A DNA stretch of 64,000 nt, taken from assembly GCF_029714405.1 (NCBI RefSeq), contig NZ_CP121650.1, positions 4,159,001 to 4,223,000 on the forward strand, in the 5' to 3' direction. The DNA is from Bradyrhizobium sp. CB82 (GTDB lineage Bacteria > Pseudomonadota > Alphaproteobacteria > Rhizobiales > Xanthobacteraceae). This document shows positions 1 through 7,043 of the stretch, piece by piece (the first letter of the stretch is position 1; each line of letters starts with the position of its first letter). Under the pieces are notes generated by a model. It made no database searches. It was not told where the DNA came from and saw only the letters and a program-made list of their open reading frames with translations. A program made the translations under genes and the position numbers.

Positions 1-230
1 CGCTCGGCGGAGCAGGGCTTCTGTTCGGTCCCCTGGTCGGCGCCGCAATCCTCGTGCCGCTGGAGGAAATCTCCAACAGCGTGCTTGGCGGCAAGGGCGC
101 AGGCCTCACCTTCGTGGTTTACGGCGCCATCATCGTGCTGATCGCGCGCTTCCAGCCCGGCGGCATCTTGAGTCTCTTCAAGCCGCGGTCCAAGCCCGTG
201 AGCGAAGCGGGAGTGCCTCATGCTCCTTGA
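1..230 (+). CDS. livM: Branched-chain amino acid ABC transporter permease, C-terminal part (LivM-like)
   Basis: Only the last 75 codons are in the window; the frame runs from base 3 to a TGA at 228-230. The fragment has the glycine-rich, hydrophobic end typical of LivM/HAAT permeases, including LVGAAILVPLEE and a final membrane stretch followed by ARFQPGGI. In this family a motif of the type RFxPxGI closes the permease domain. Its end overlaps the start of the livG-like gene by 11 bases, and livF follows, which is the usual livMGF order. The role is import of branched-chain or other hydrophobic amino acids, or related small substrates, across the inner membrane. The substrate cannot be told from this part. 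Confidence 0.85.
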   Translation, partial: LGGAGLLFGPLVGAAILVPLEEISNSVLGGKGAGLTFVVYGAIIVLIARFQPGGILSLFKPRSKPVSEAGVPHAP

Positions 231-984
231 AGCGCGCCGCATCACAAGGGCCTTCGGCAGCTTCAAGGCGGTCGACGATGCCTCCGTGATGCTGGAGCAG
301 GGCGATATCCTCGGCCTGATCGGGCCGAACGGCGCCGGCAAGTCGACCTTCTTCAACTGCCTTACCGGCGATCTCAGGACGACCGCGGGCCGCGTCCTGT
401 TCGAAGGCCGCGACATCACCGATCTCGCGCCCGAGCAGCGCGCGCAACTCGGGCTCGCGCGCACCTTCCAGGTGCCGCAGACGTTCGAGGGCATGACGGT
501 GCTCGAGAACGTCATGATCGGCGCGTTCCTGCGTGCCGCGCATCGCACTGAGGCCGAGGCCAAGGCGCGCGCCGTGCTGGAGCGGGTCGGGATGATCAGG
601 CTCGCGGATGCGCCTGCGCGCTCGCTCGGTACGCCCGGCCGCAAGCGGCTGGAGATCGCCCGTGCGCTTGCGACCGAGCCGAAGGTGCTGCTGCTCGATG
701 AAGCCATGGCGGGCCTCAATGCCCACGAGGTCAAGCTCGCGATCGATCTGGTGCGCGACATCCACCGCGCCGGCATCACGCTCGTCATCGTCGAGCACAT
801 CATGGAAGTGATCATGTCGCTGGCGAGCCGAGTGATGGTGTTCCACCAGGGCAGGGAGATTGCCCGTGGCAGCCCGCGTGAGGTAACGGCGAATCCAGCG
901 GTGATCGCAGCCTATCTCGGCACGCGCGCCGCGAAAGCGGCTGCCGGCCACACGCCGATCGAATTGATGGGCGGCCCCACATGA
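220..984 (+). CDS. livG: Branched-chain amino acid ABC transporter ATP-binding protein LivG
   Basis: A 254-residue ABC ATPase of the HAAT family that powers the permease from the cytoplasmic side. The Walker A motif GPNGAGKST lies at residues 35-43. The signature loop is the degenerate LivG form (SLGTPGRKRLEIARAL) instead of LSGGQ, and the Walker B is VLLLDEA followed by MAGL. Residues HIMEVIM match the switch histidine region. The length is normal for LivG (about 255). The start overlaps the upstream permease and the stop overlaps livF through ATGA, so translation is probably coupled. The specificity of HAAT systems varies (branched-chain amino acids, urea, aromatic acids), and the binding protein is not in the window. 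Confidence 0.92.
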   Translation: MLLEARRITRAFGSFKAVDDASVMLEQGDILGLIGPNGAGKSTFFNCLTGDLRTTAGRVLFEGRDITDLAPEQRAQLGLARTFQVPQTFEGMTVLENVMIGAFLRAAHRTEAEAKARAVLERVGMIRLADAPARSLGTPGRKRLEIARALATEPKVLLLDEAMAGLNAHEVKLAIDLVRDIHRAGITLVIVEHIMEVIMSLASRVMVFHQGREIARGSPREVTANPAVIAAYLGTRAAKAAAGHTPIELMGGPT

Positions 985-1700
985 GCGGGCTTCTGCTTCG
1001 GATCGAGCACCTCGAAGTGCGCTATGGCGACCTGATCGGCGTGTCCGACGTATCGCTGGAGGTGCCCGAAGGCAGCATCGTCGCGCTGCTCGGCTCCAAT
1101 GGCGGCGGCAAGACCACGACGCTGAATGCGATCGCAGGTCTGATCCCGGTGCATGCCGGCACGATCAGCTTTCGCGGCGAGGCGATCGCGGGCCAACGCG
1201 CCTTTGCGATCGTGCGCAAGGGGCTTGCGCTGTCTCCGGAGGGCTGGCGGCTGTTCGTGCAGCAGAGCGTCGAGAACAATCTCCTGCTCGGCGCCACGCC
1301 GTTGCTCGACAAATCGCGCAGGGCGGCGCTGCTCGATCGCGTCTATGTGATCTTTCCGCGGCTGAAGGAACGCCGCAACCAGCGCGCCGGCACCATGTCC
1401 GGCGGCGAGCGGCAGATGCTTGCGGTCGGCCGCGCGCTGATGAGCGACCCGAAACTGTTGATGCTGGACGAGCCGTCGCTGGGACTGGCGCCGGCGGTCG
1501 TGGAGTCCATGTACGAAACCTTCGGCCGCCTGCATCGCGAGGGCCTGACCATCCTGCTCGCCGAACAGTCGATCGAGCTTGCCCTCGAAGTCTCCGATTT
1601 CGCGACCGTGCTCCAGGTGGGCAAGAGCGTATTGTCGGGCACCGCCGCGGCGCTCGCGAACGACCCGCAGGTGCAGAAGGCTTATCTCGGGGCAGGGTGA
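981..1700 (+). CDS. livF: Branched-chain amino acid ABC transporter ATP-binding protein LivF
   Basis: A 239-residue ABC ATPase, the partner of LivG in HAAT importers. Walker A is GSNGGGKTT at residues 38-46, the signature is MSGGERQM, and Walker B is LLMLDEPSLGLAP, all typical of LivF. The ATG overlaps the livG stop by four bases (ATGA). It appears to be the last gene of the operon, because the sequence just downstream is a broken gene on the other strand. I see no clear rho-independent terminator in the short gap after the stop. Confidence 0.93.
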   Translation: MSGLLLRIEHLEVRYGDLIGVSDVSLEVPEGSIVALLGSNGGGKTTTLNAIAGLIPVHAGTISFRGEAIAGQRAFAIVRKGLALSPEGWRLFVQQSVENNLLLGATPLLDKSRRAALLDRVYVIFPRLKERRNQRAGTMSGGERQMLAVGRALMSDPKLLMLDEPSLGLAPAVVESMYETFGRLHREGLTILLAEQSIELALEVSDFATVLQVGKSVLSGTAAALANDPQVQKAYLGAG

Positions 1701-1719
1701 AACGGAGAGCGACCGCTCC

Positions 1720-1877
1720 TTGATCTTGTCGTAGGCGGCCGCGAAATCGGTCAGCGGCAACGGAATGCTGATGCTCTCCTTGGCCACGTTCTGGAAGGAG
1801 ACCTTCAGCTGCTTGCCGGATTTCAGCGCCGCAAGCAGGTCCGCCGAAGTCGGCGTCGAGACGTAGCGCGCCGGAAG
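1720..1877 (-). pseudogene. Remnant of an invasion-associated locus B (IalB-like) gene
   Basis: Read on the minus strand, this stretch encodes about 53 residues containing LLAALKSGKQLKVSFQN and then ESISIPLPLTDFAAAYDKIK. This matches my recollection of the C-terminal end of IalB-family periplasmic proteins, which finish with a SIPLPLxGFxAAYD-type segment. There is no start codon or N-terminal two-thirds, and no stop directly after the last conserved residues; the frame runs on into the livF region. The upstream side abuts the end of the RND permease gene. It is best read as a truncated leftover from an old deletion or rearrangement. The family assignment rests on motif memory. Confidence 0.6.
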
Positions 1878-1894
1878 GGACCGGCGACGCTGGC

Positions 1895-4800
1895 TTATTC
1901 GGCGGCTTCCTTGACCGTGCCGTGTTTTGTCGTCTCGTGCTCGCTCTCCTCAGAGCGGCCCCAGCCGGAGAACCAGTTGGAGAGCTCGTCGAGATAGAGA
2001 TAGACCACGGGCGTGGTGAACAGGGTCAGCGCCTGGCTGACGAACAGGCCGCCGACCATGGCGTAGCCGAGCGGCTGGCGGATTTCGGCGCCGGTGCCGT
2101 GCCCGAGCATCAAGGGCACGCCGCCGAGGAGGGCCGCCATGGTCGTCATCATGATCGGGCGGAATCGGAGCAACGCGGCCTGGCGGATCGATTCTTCCGG
2201 CGTCTTGTGCTCGTCGCGCTCGGCCGCGATCGCGAAGTCGACCATCATGATGCCGTTCTTCTTCACGATGCCGATCAGGAGAATGATGCCGATCAGCGCG
2301 ATCAGGCTGAAGTCGTAGCCGAATGCCATCAGGATCGCGAGCGCGCCGACACCGGCCGAAGGCAGCGTCGAGAGAATCGTGATCGGATGGATGTAGCTCT
2401 CATAGAGGATGCCGAGGATCAGATAGACCACGACCAGCGCTGCCAGGATCAACAACGGCACGGTGCCCAGCGATTGCTGGAACGCCTGCGCAGTGCCCTG
2501 GAAGCTCGAATTCAGCGTCGCGGGCGCGCCGAGATCGGCCATCGCCTTCTGCACGGACTCCGTGGCCTGTCCGAGCGCCACGCCCTGCGCGAGGTTGAAG
2601 CTGATCGTGATCGCCGGGAACTGGCCCTGGTGGCTGATCGAAAGCGGGCGGACCGGGTCGGTCGTCCAGGTCGCAAAGGTCGACAGTGGCACCTGATCAC
2701 CGGTCAGCGGCGATTTCAAATAGAGCTTGTTCAGGCTGTCGAGGTCGCCCTGCATCTCCGGCAGGATCTCGAGGATCACGTGATAGCTGTTGAGCTGCGT
2801 GAAGTACTGCGTGACCTGGCGCTGGCCGAACGCGTCATAGAGCGTGTCGTCGATCAACTGCGGCTGGATGCCGTAGCGCGAGGCGGTGTCGCGGTTGATC
2901 TTGAGTTGAACCGTGGTGCCCTGCGTCTGCTGGTCGGTGGCGACGTCGCGCAGCTCCGGCAGCGTCTGCATCTTGGCGAGAATCTTCGGCGCCCATTCGT
3001 TGAGCTCGCCGAGATCGGCGTCCTGCAGCGTGAATTCGAACTGGGTGCGCGTCGGTCGGCCGCCGAGGCGGACATCCTGGGCCGCCTGCATGTAGAGGCG
3101 AGCCCCCTCAACCTTGTCGAACTTGGGACGCAGCCGCGCAATGACCTGCTGCGCCGAAGCTTCGCGCTCGTTGCGCGGCTTTAGCGTGATGAACAGGTTG
3201 CCATTGTTGCCGGCTCGGCCACTGCCGCCGATCGCCATCGCGACGGAAGCGACGTCGGGATCGGCCATGATGATCTTGCCGAGCTCCTCCTGGCGCCGCA
3301 CCATGTCCTTGAAGGAGATGTCCTGCGAGGCCTCGGAGGTCGCTGTGATCAGGCCGACGTCCTGCTGCGGGAAGAAGCCCTTTGGGATCAGGACGAACAG
3401 GTAGATCGACAGGCCGAGCGTGACGAAGAAGATGGTGAGCGTGGTGCGCCGCCAGCTCAAGGCGTGGTCGAGGACGTATTCATAGCCGCGCAGCATCGCG
3501 TCGAAGGCGCGTTCGCTCCATTGGTAGAAGCGGCCGTGGTGCACCTCGCCATGAGCACGAAGGAAGCGCGAGGCCATCATCGGCGTCAGCGTCAGCGACA
3601 CGAACATCGAGACGAAGATCGTCATCGCGAGCACGACGGCGAATTCGCGGAACAGGCGGCCGATAATGCCGCCCATCAGCAGCAGCGGGATCAGCACCGC
3701 AACCAGCGAGATGCTGATCGACACGATGGTGAAGCCGATCTCCTTGGCGCCCTTGTAGGCGGCGGCCAGGGGTGAGTCGCCATTTTCGATGTAGCGTGTG
3801 ATGTTCTCGAGCATCACGATGGCGTCGTCGACGACGAAGCCGACCGCGATCGTCAGCGCCATCAGCGACAGATTGTCGAGCGAATAGCCGAACACCCACA
3901 TCAGTGCGCACGCGCCGAGCAGCGCCAGCGGAACCGTGACGGTGGGGATGACGGTCGCCCAGAAGCTGCGCAGGAAGACGAAGATGACCATGACCACCAG
4001 GATGATGGTCAGGAGCAGCGTGAACTGGACGTCCTCGACCGCGGCGCGGATGGTCGTGGTGCGGTCGCTGATCAGCTCGATCTTGATCGCCGGCGGGATC
4101 GCCGCCACCAGCCGCGGCAGCGTTGCCTTGATCCGGTCGACGGTCTCGATGACATTGGCGCCGGGCTGCTTGAACACCACCAGGAACACGCCGCGCTTGC
4201 CATTGGCCCAGGCCGCCTGCTTGGCGTCCTCGGGGCCGGTGACGGCCTGGCCGATATCGCGGATACGCAGCGGGCCGCCGTTGCGATAGGCGATGATGAC
4301 GTCGTTCCAGTCCTTGGACTGGAGCAGCTGGTCGTTGGCGTAGATGGTGTAGGCGCGTCTGTCGCCGTCGATATTGCCCTTGGGGCTGTCGACCGTCGTG
4401 ATCGCGATTGCGCTGCGCACGTCCTCCAGCGACAGGCCCTTGGCGACCAGTTTCGCCGGGTCGATCTGCACGCGAACCGACGGCTTCTGCTGGCCGCCGA
4501 TGAACACCTGCGCGACGCCGGAGATCTGGCTGATCTGCTGGGCGAGCTGGGCGTCGACCGCATCGCTCACGGTGGTCAGCGGCAGCGTCTCGGATGTCGC
4601 CGACAGCAGCAGGATCGGCGAGTCCGCCGGGTTGACCTTGCGATAGGTCGGCGGCGAGGGCAGGTTTTTCGGCAACTGGCCGCTGGCTGCGTTGATGGCG
4701 CCCTGCACGTCGTTGGCCGCGCCGTCGATGCTGCGATTGAGGTCGAACTGGATTGTGATCGAGGCCGTGCCCAGATAGCTCGTCGACGTCATCTGGGCGA

Positions 4801-5038
4801 TGCCGGGGATCTGGGCAAACTGGCGCTCCAGCGGCTGGGCGACAGAGGAGGCCATCGTCTCCGGGCTGCCGCCGGGCAGGTTCGCGGTGATCTGGATGGT
4901 CGGGAAATCCACCTGCGGCAGCGGCGCGACCGGTAGCAGGGGATAGGCGACCAGACCGACAAAGAGAATGCCGGCCATCAGCAGCGAGGTGCCGATGGGA
5001 TAACGGATAAAAGGTGCCGAAATCCCGCCGTCGTTCAT
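1895..5038 (-). CDS. RND multidrug efflux transporter permease (MdtB/MdtC/MuxB-like)
   Basis: A 1047-residue inner-membrane RND (HAE1-type) proton-driven pump subunit. The N-terminus carries the first membrane helix and the porter-domain motif PLPQVDFPTIQI. The TM4 motif GFVVDDAIVMLENI contains the acidic pair of the proton relay. The second half repeats the architecture, with LLIGIVKKNGIMMVDFAI and a GxxxRPIMMT-like segment (RFRPIMMTTMAALLGG). The length fits this family (about 1030-1050). The start overlaps the stop of the membrane fusion protein gene by four bases, so the two are co-translated. Only one permease gene is present, although MdtB and MdtC often come as a pair, and no outer-membrane channel gene is seen beside it. 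Substrates cannot be predicted. Confidence 0.92.
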   Translation of the reverse strand: MNDGGISAPFIRYPIGTSLLMAGILFVGLVAYPLLPVAPLPQVDFPTIQITANLPGGSPETMASSVAQPLERQFAQIPGIAQMTSTSYLGTASITIQFDLNRSIDGAANDVQGAINAASGQLPKNLPSPPTYRKVNPADSPILLLSATSETLPLTTVSDAVDAQLAQQISQISGVAQVFIGGQQKPSVRVQIDPAKLVAKGLSLEDVRSAIAITTVDSPKGNIDGDRRAYTIYANDQLLQSKDWNDVIIAYRNGGPLRIRDIGQAVTGPEDAKQAAWANGKRGVFLVVFKQPGANVIETVDRIKATLPRLVAAIPPAIKIELISDRTTTIRAAVEDVQFTLLLTIILVVMVIFVFLRSFWATVIPTVTVPLALLGACALMWVFGYSLDNLSLMALTIAVGFVVDDAIVMLENITRYIENGDSPLAAAYKGAKEIGFTIVSISISLVAVLIPLLLMGGIIGRLFREFAVVLAMTIFVSMFVSLTLTPMMASRFLRAHGEVHHGRFYQWSERAFDAMLRGYEYVLDHALSWRRTTLTIFFVTLGLSIYLFVLIPKGFFPQQDVGLITATSEASQDISFKDMVRRQEELGKIIMADPDVASVAMAIGGSGRAGNNGNLFITLKPRNEREASAQQVIARLRPKFDKVEGARLYMQAAQDVRLGGRPTRTQFEFTLQDADLGELNEWAPKILAKMQTLPELRDVATDQQTQGTTVQLKINRDTASRYGIQPQLIDDTLYDAFGQRQVTQYFTQLNSYHVILEILPEMQGDLDSLNKLYLKSPLTGDQVPLSTFATWTTDPVRPLSISHQGQFPAITISFNLAQGVALGQATESVQKAMADLGAPATLNSSFQGTAQAFQQSLGTVPLLILAALVVVYLILGILYESYIHPITILSTLPSAGVGALAILMAFGYDFSLIALIGIILLIGIVKKNGIMMVDFAIAAERDEHKTPEESIRQAALLRFRPIMMTTMAALLGGVPLMLGHGTGAEIRQPLGYAMVGGLFVSQALTLFTTPVVYLYLDELSNWFSGWGRSEESEHETTKHGTVKEAAE

Positions 5039-6207
5039 TCCTGTCGAACCTTGTTCTGACCCGGATTCGAACTCGCGACCGCCGTAGAGACGAGGCTTCC
5101 GGGCTGTACCTTGAACTGACCGCCGGTGATTACTTGTTGTCCCGGACTAAGTCCTTCATCGATTACCGAGCGCCCGTCGATGGAGTAACTGACCTTGAGC
5201 TTGCGCAGTTCAGCCTTGTTCTCCCGATTGACAGTATAAGCGTAGAGACCGTTGGTCGAATGCTGGACCGCGTCGTCGGGCACCACGGTGGCGTCCTTCA
5301 GCGTCCGCACCAGAAGACGCGTCGAGACCGATTGGCCCGGCCACAGCGTGTGGTCCTTGTTGTCGAACACCGCTTTCAGCCGAATAGTCCCGCTGGTGGT
5401 GTCGACCTGATTGTTGATGACGGCGAGCTTGCCCTCCGCGAGCGTCTTCTTGCCGTCGGTGGTCAACGCGATCACCTTGAGCGCGCCGGCCTTCTGGCCC
5501 TCATTGATATAGGGCAACTGGTCCTCGGGCGCGGTGAAGATCACCGTGATCGGCTCGATCTGAGCGATGGAGACGATCGCCGTCTGGCTGGAGGCATTGA
5601 CGATGTTGCCGATATCGACCTGGCGTAGACCAGCCACACCGGTAATCGGCGATTTGACCTGGGTGTAGTCGAGCTGGGTCTGGGCATTGGAAATCGCGGC
5701 CTCGTCGGCGGCGATCTGCGCGGTGAGCTGGGCGACGGTGGAGCGCTGGGTGTCGGTCTGCTGCCGCGTCGCGAATTCGCCGAGCTTGGTATAGCGCTGA
5801 AGGTCGAGATTGGCGTTGGCGAGGTTCGCCTCATCCTGCGCCTTCTTCGCCTTGGCCTGGTCGAGCGCCGCCTGGAACGGCCGGGGATCGATCTCGACCA
5901 GAAGGGCACCCTGATTGACGATCTGGCCTTCGGTGAAGGCGATCTTGTCGATCTGGCCATCCACCCGCGTCCGTACTTGTACGGTGTTGAAACCCTGAAC
6001 CGTACCGAGGCCGGTCAAATAGACCGGAAAATCGACCTGCTGAACGGGAGCGATGGTGACAGGAACTGCGACCGCCCGCTGCGAACCTTTTTGTGCGGTT
6101 TGGGTCTTGGCGGCGTTCGGACCGTAGAAGTGCTGCCAGCCGAAGTAGCCCGCAATGGTCACGGCTGCGATGAGGGAAAACCACAGGATCGGCCGCGACT
6201 TTTTCAT
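5035..6207 (-). CDS. RND efflux periplasmic adaptor (membrane fusion protein, MdtA-like)
   Basis: A 390-residue adaptor that links the RND pump to an outer-membrane channel. From the chosen start the protein begins MKKSRPILWF with a single N-terminal membrane anchor or signal (about residues 5-22). A lipoyl/barrel-sandwich region follows (GRPVDGQI-like RVDGQIDKIAFTEGQ), then a coiled hairpin rich in Ala, Gln and Asp, the second lipoyl half (SPITGVAGLRQVDIGN), and a beta-barrel ending near VQPGSLV. A longer reading frame runs 36 codons further upstream, but it has no hydrophobic start and the ATG at 6207 fits the family. It is first in the operon, with the permease directly behind it. Confidence 0.9.
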   Translation of the reverse strand: MKKSRPILWFSLIAAVTIAGYFGWQHFYGPNAAKTQTAQKGSQRAVAVPVTIAPVQQVDFPVYLTGLGTVQGFNTVQVRTRVDGQIDKIAFTEGQIVNQGALLVEIDPRPFQAALDQAKAKKAQDEANLANANLDLQRYTKLGEFATRQQTDTQRSTVAQLTAQIAADEAAISNAQTQLDYTQVKSPITGVAGLRQVDIGNIVNASSQTAIVSIAQIEPITVIFTAPEDQLPYINEGQKAGALKVIALTTDGKKTLAEGKLAVINNQVDTTSGTIRLKAVFDNKDHTLWPGQSVSTRLLVRTLKDATVVPDDAVQHSTNGLYAYTVNRENKAELRKLKVSYSIDGRSVIDEGLSPGQQVITGGQFKVQPGSLVSTAVASSNPGQNKVRQE

Positions 6208-6590
6208 ATCGGCTTCGTATCGGCTCGTTTGCCCAATTATTGAATTATGGGTCTTTGAAAGGGTTCCGGCGTGCAGCGCTGTATAATACACGCCAAGTTC
6301 CAGTGTAAACAACACCGTTGCTTGAGAATCCTAAACAATTGGAAAGCTTTGCATCCGATCTGGGCGGGGCGTGCGCACGTTGCGAACAGCCGTTCTCGCA
6401 AGGCGGTAGATCGACGAGCGTGCATAAGATTCGACATGCTCGCGCCGGGTGTGAATCGTCTGCACTGCGCCGATCGGTCAGGCCGTGCGAATTCCGGTCG
6501 TGCGCGAGAACAGTTCTAAATTGATCGCGCCGTGTTTCCGTTGTCAGCACATGGGACGTCGTCCATATCAGCGCCGCACAACGGGAGCGC
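6208..6590. other. Intergenic region between the efflux operon and the iron block
   Basis: About 380 bases between the divergent efflux adaptor gene (minus strand) and the small ORF at 6594 (plus strand). It should hold both promoters. It is more AT-rich near 6235-6340 than the coding DNA around it. On the minus strand a TTTACA-like element near 6315 with an AT-rich TATTAT element downstream could form the efflux promoter, but the spacing is poor and I do not call it. The clearest element is the ICE-like palindrome at 6504-6520, listed separately. No regulator gene and no convincing small ORF are visible here. Confidence 0.5.
6504..6520. promoter_or_regulatory. ICE-like (Irr box) site upstream of a small ORF
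   Basis: The 17 bases read GCGAGAACAGTTCTAAA. This agrees in the core AGAA-N3-TTCTAAA with the iron control element consensus that I recall for the rhizobial iron regulator Irr (TTTAGAA-N3-TTCTAAA). It lies about 75 bases upstream of the ORF at 6594 and about 300 bases upstream of the efflux adaptor start. Three further degenerate copies lie before the siderophore receptor gene, which supports iron-linked control. Binding is not shown. Confidence 0.5.
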
Positions 6591-6593
6591 ATG

Positions 6594-6833
6594 ATGGACG
6601 AACTGAACGGCAAGCTGATCGCGTGTCAGATTCTGATCACGGGCCTGATCGCGCGCGTCGCCAACGAGCAGGGCGATCCTTTGCGCTTCCTCACCGACTT
6701 TCGCGACGAGATCAAAGCCGTCGTTAAGGGCGTCAACATCGCCGGCATGGACAACACCGATCGCGTTCGTTCCGTCGCGCAGCAAACGGTCGACGAATTG
6801 TTCTCGCTGATGAAGCCGCCGAGCAGTGATTGA
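6594..6833 (+). CDS. Small hypothetical protein, 79 residues
   Basis: This protein begins MDELNGKLIACQILITGLIARVA and has no motif that I can assign to a family. It looks soluble and mostly helical, with one mildly hydrophobic stretch near residues 8-20 and charged residues after it. A GGAG sequence at 6584-6587 sits six bases before the ATG at 6594; an ATG directly in front (6591) is less well placed. It lies between an ICE-like site and the siderophore receptor gene, so an iron link is possible by position alone. The codon use resembles the neighbours, which supports a real gene. The function is unknown. Confidence 0.6.
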   Translation: MDELNGKLIACQILITGLIARVANEQGDPLRFLTDFRDEIKAVVKGVNIAGMDNTDRVRSVAQQTVDELFSLMKPPSSD

Positions 6834-6875
6834 TTGGCGACAATCGGTGCGATGTGACCCGGTGTTCTTCATTCC

Positions 6876-6938
6876 TTTAGAACGGTTACAACCTCTCATC
6901 TTAGAATGATTAAAAACTCCAGATTAGAATCGTTTTGA
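6876..6938. promoter_or_regulatory. Three tandem ICE-like (Irr box) repeats before the siderophore receptor
   Basis: Three related 16-base units occur in the same orientation: TTTAGAACGGTTACAA (6876-6891), CTTAGAATGATTAAAA (6900-6915) and ATTAGAATCGTTTTGA (6923-6938). Each has TTAGAA followed by a three-base spacer and TT. The TTAGAA cores begin 24 and 23 bases apart, a little over two helical turns, so proteins bound to them would sit on nearly the same face. The left halves match the Irr iron control element well, while the right halves are weak. The receptor gene starts about 105 bases downstream. This is a plausible iron-responsive operator; the identity of the regulator is inferred. Confidence 0.5.
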
Positions 6939-7043
6939 TCTGGAAGTATTCAAGCCTCCTCACGGGCCTGCCCTCATTGACCGCATATTTTGCGGCCGAT
7001 ACCAACGCCCAACGTTCATCGCGAATGGTGCGCATGAGCGATC

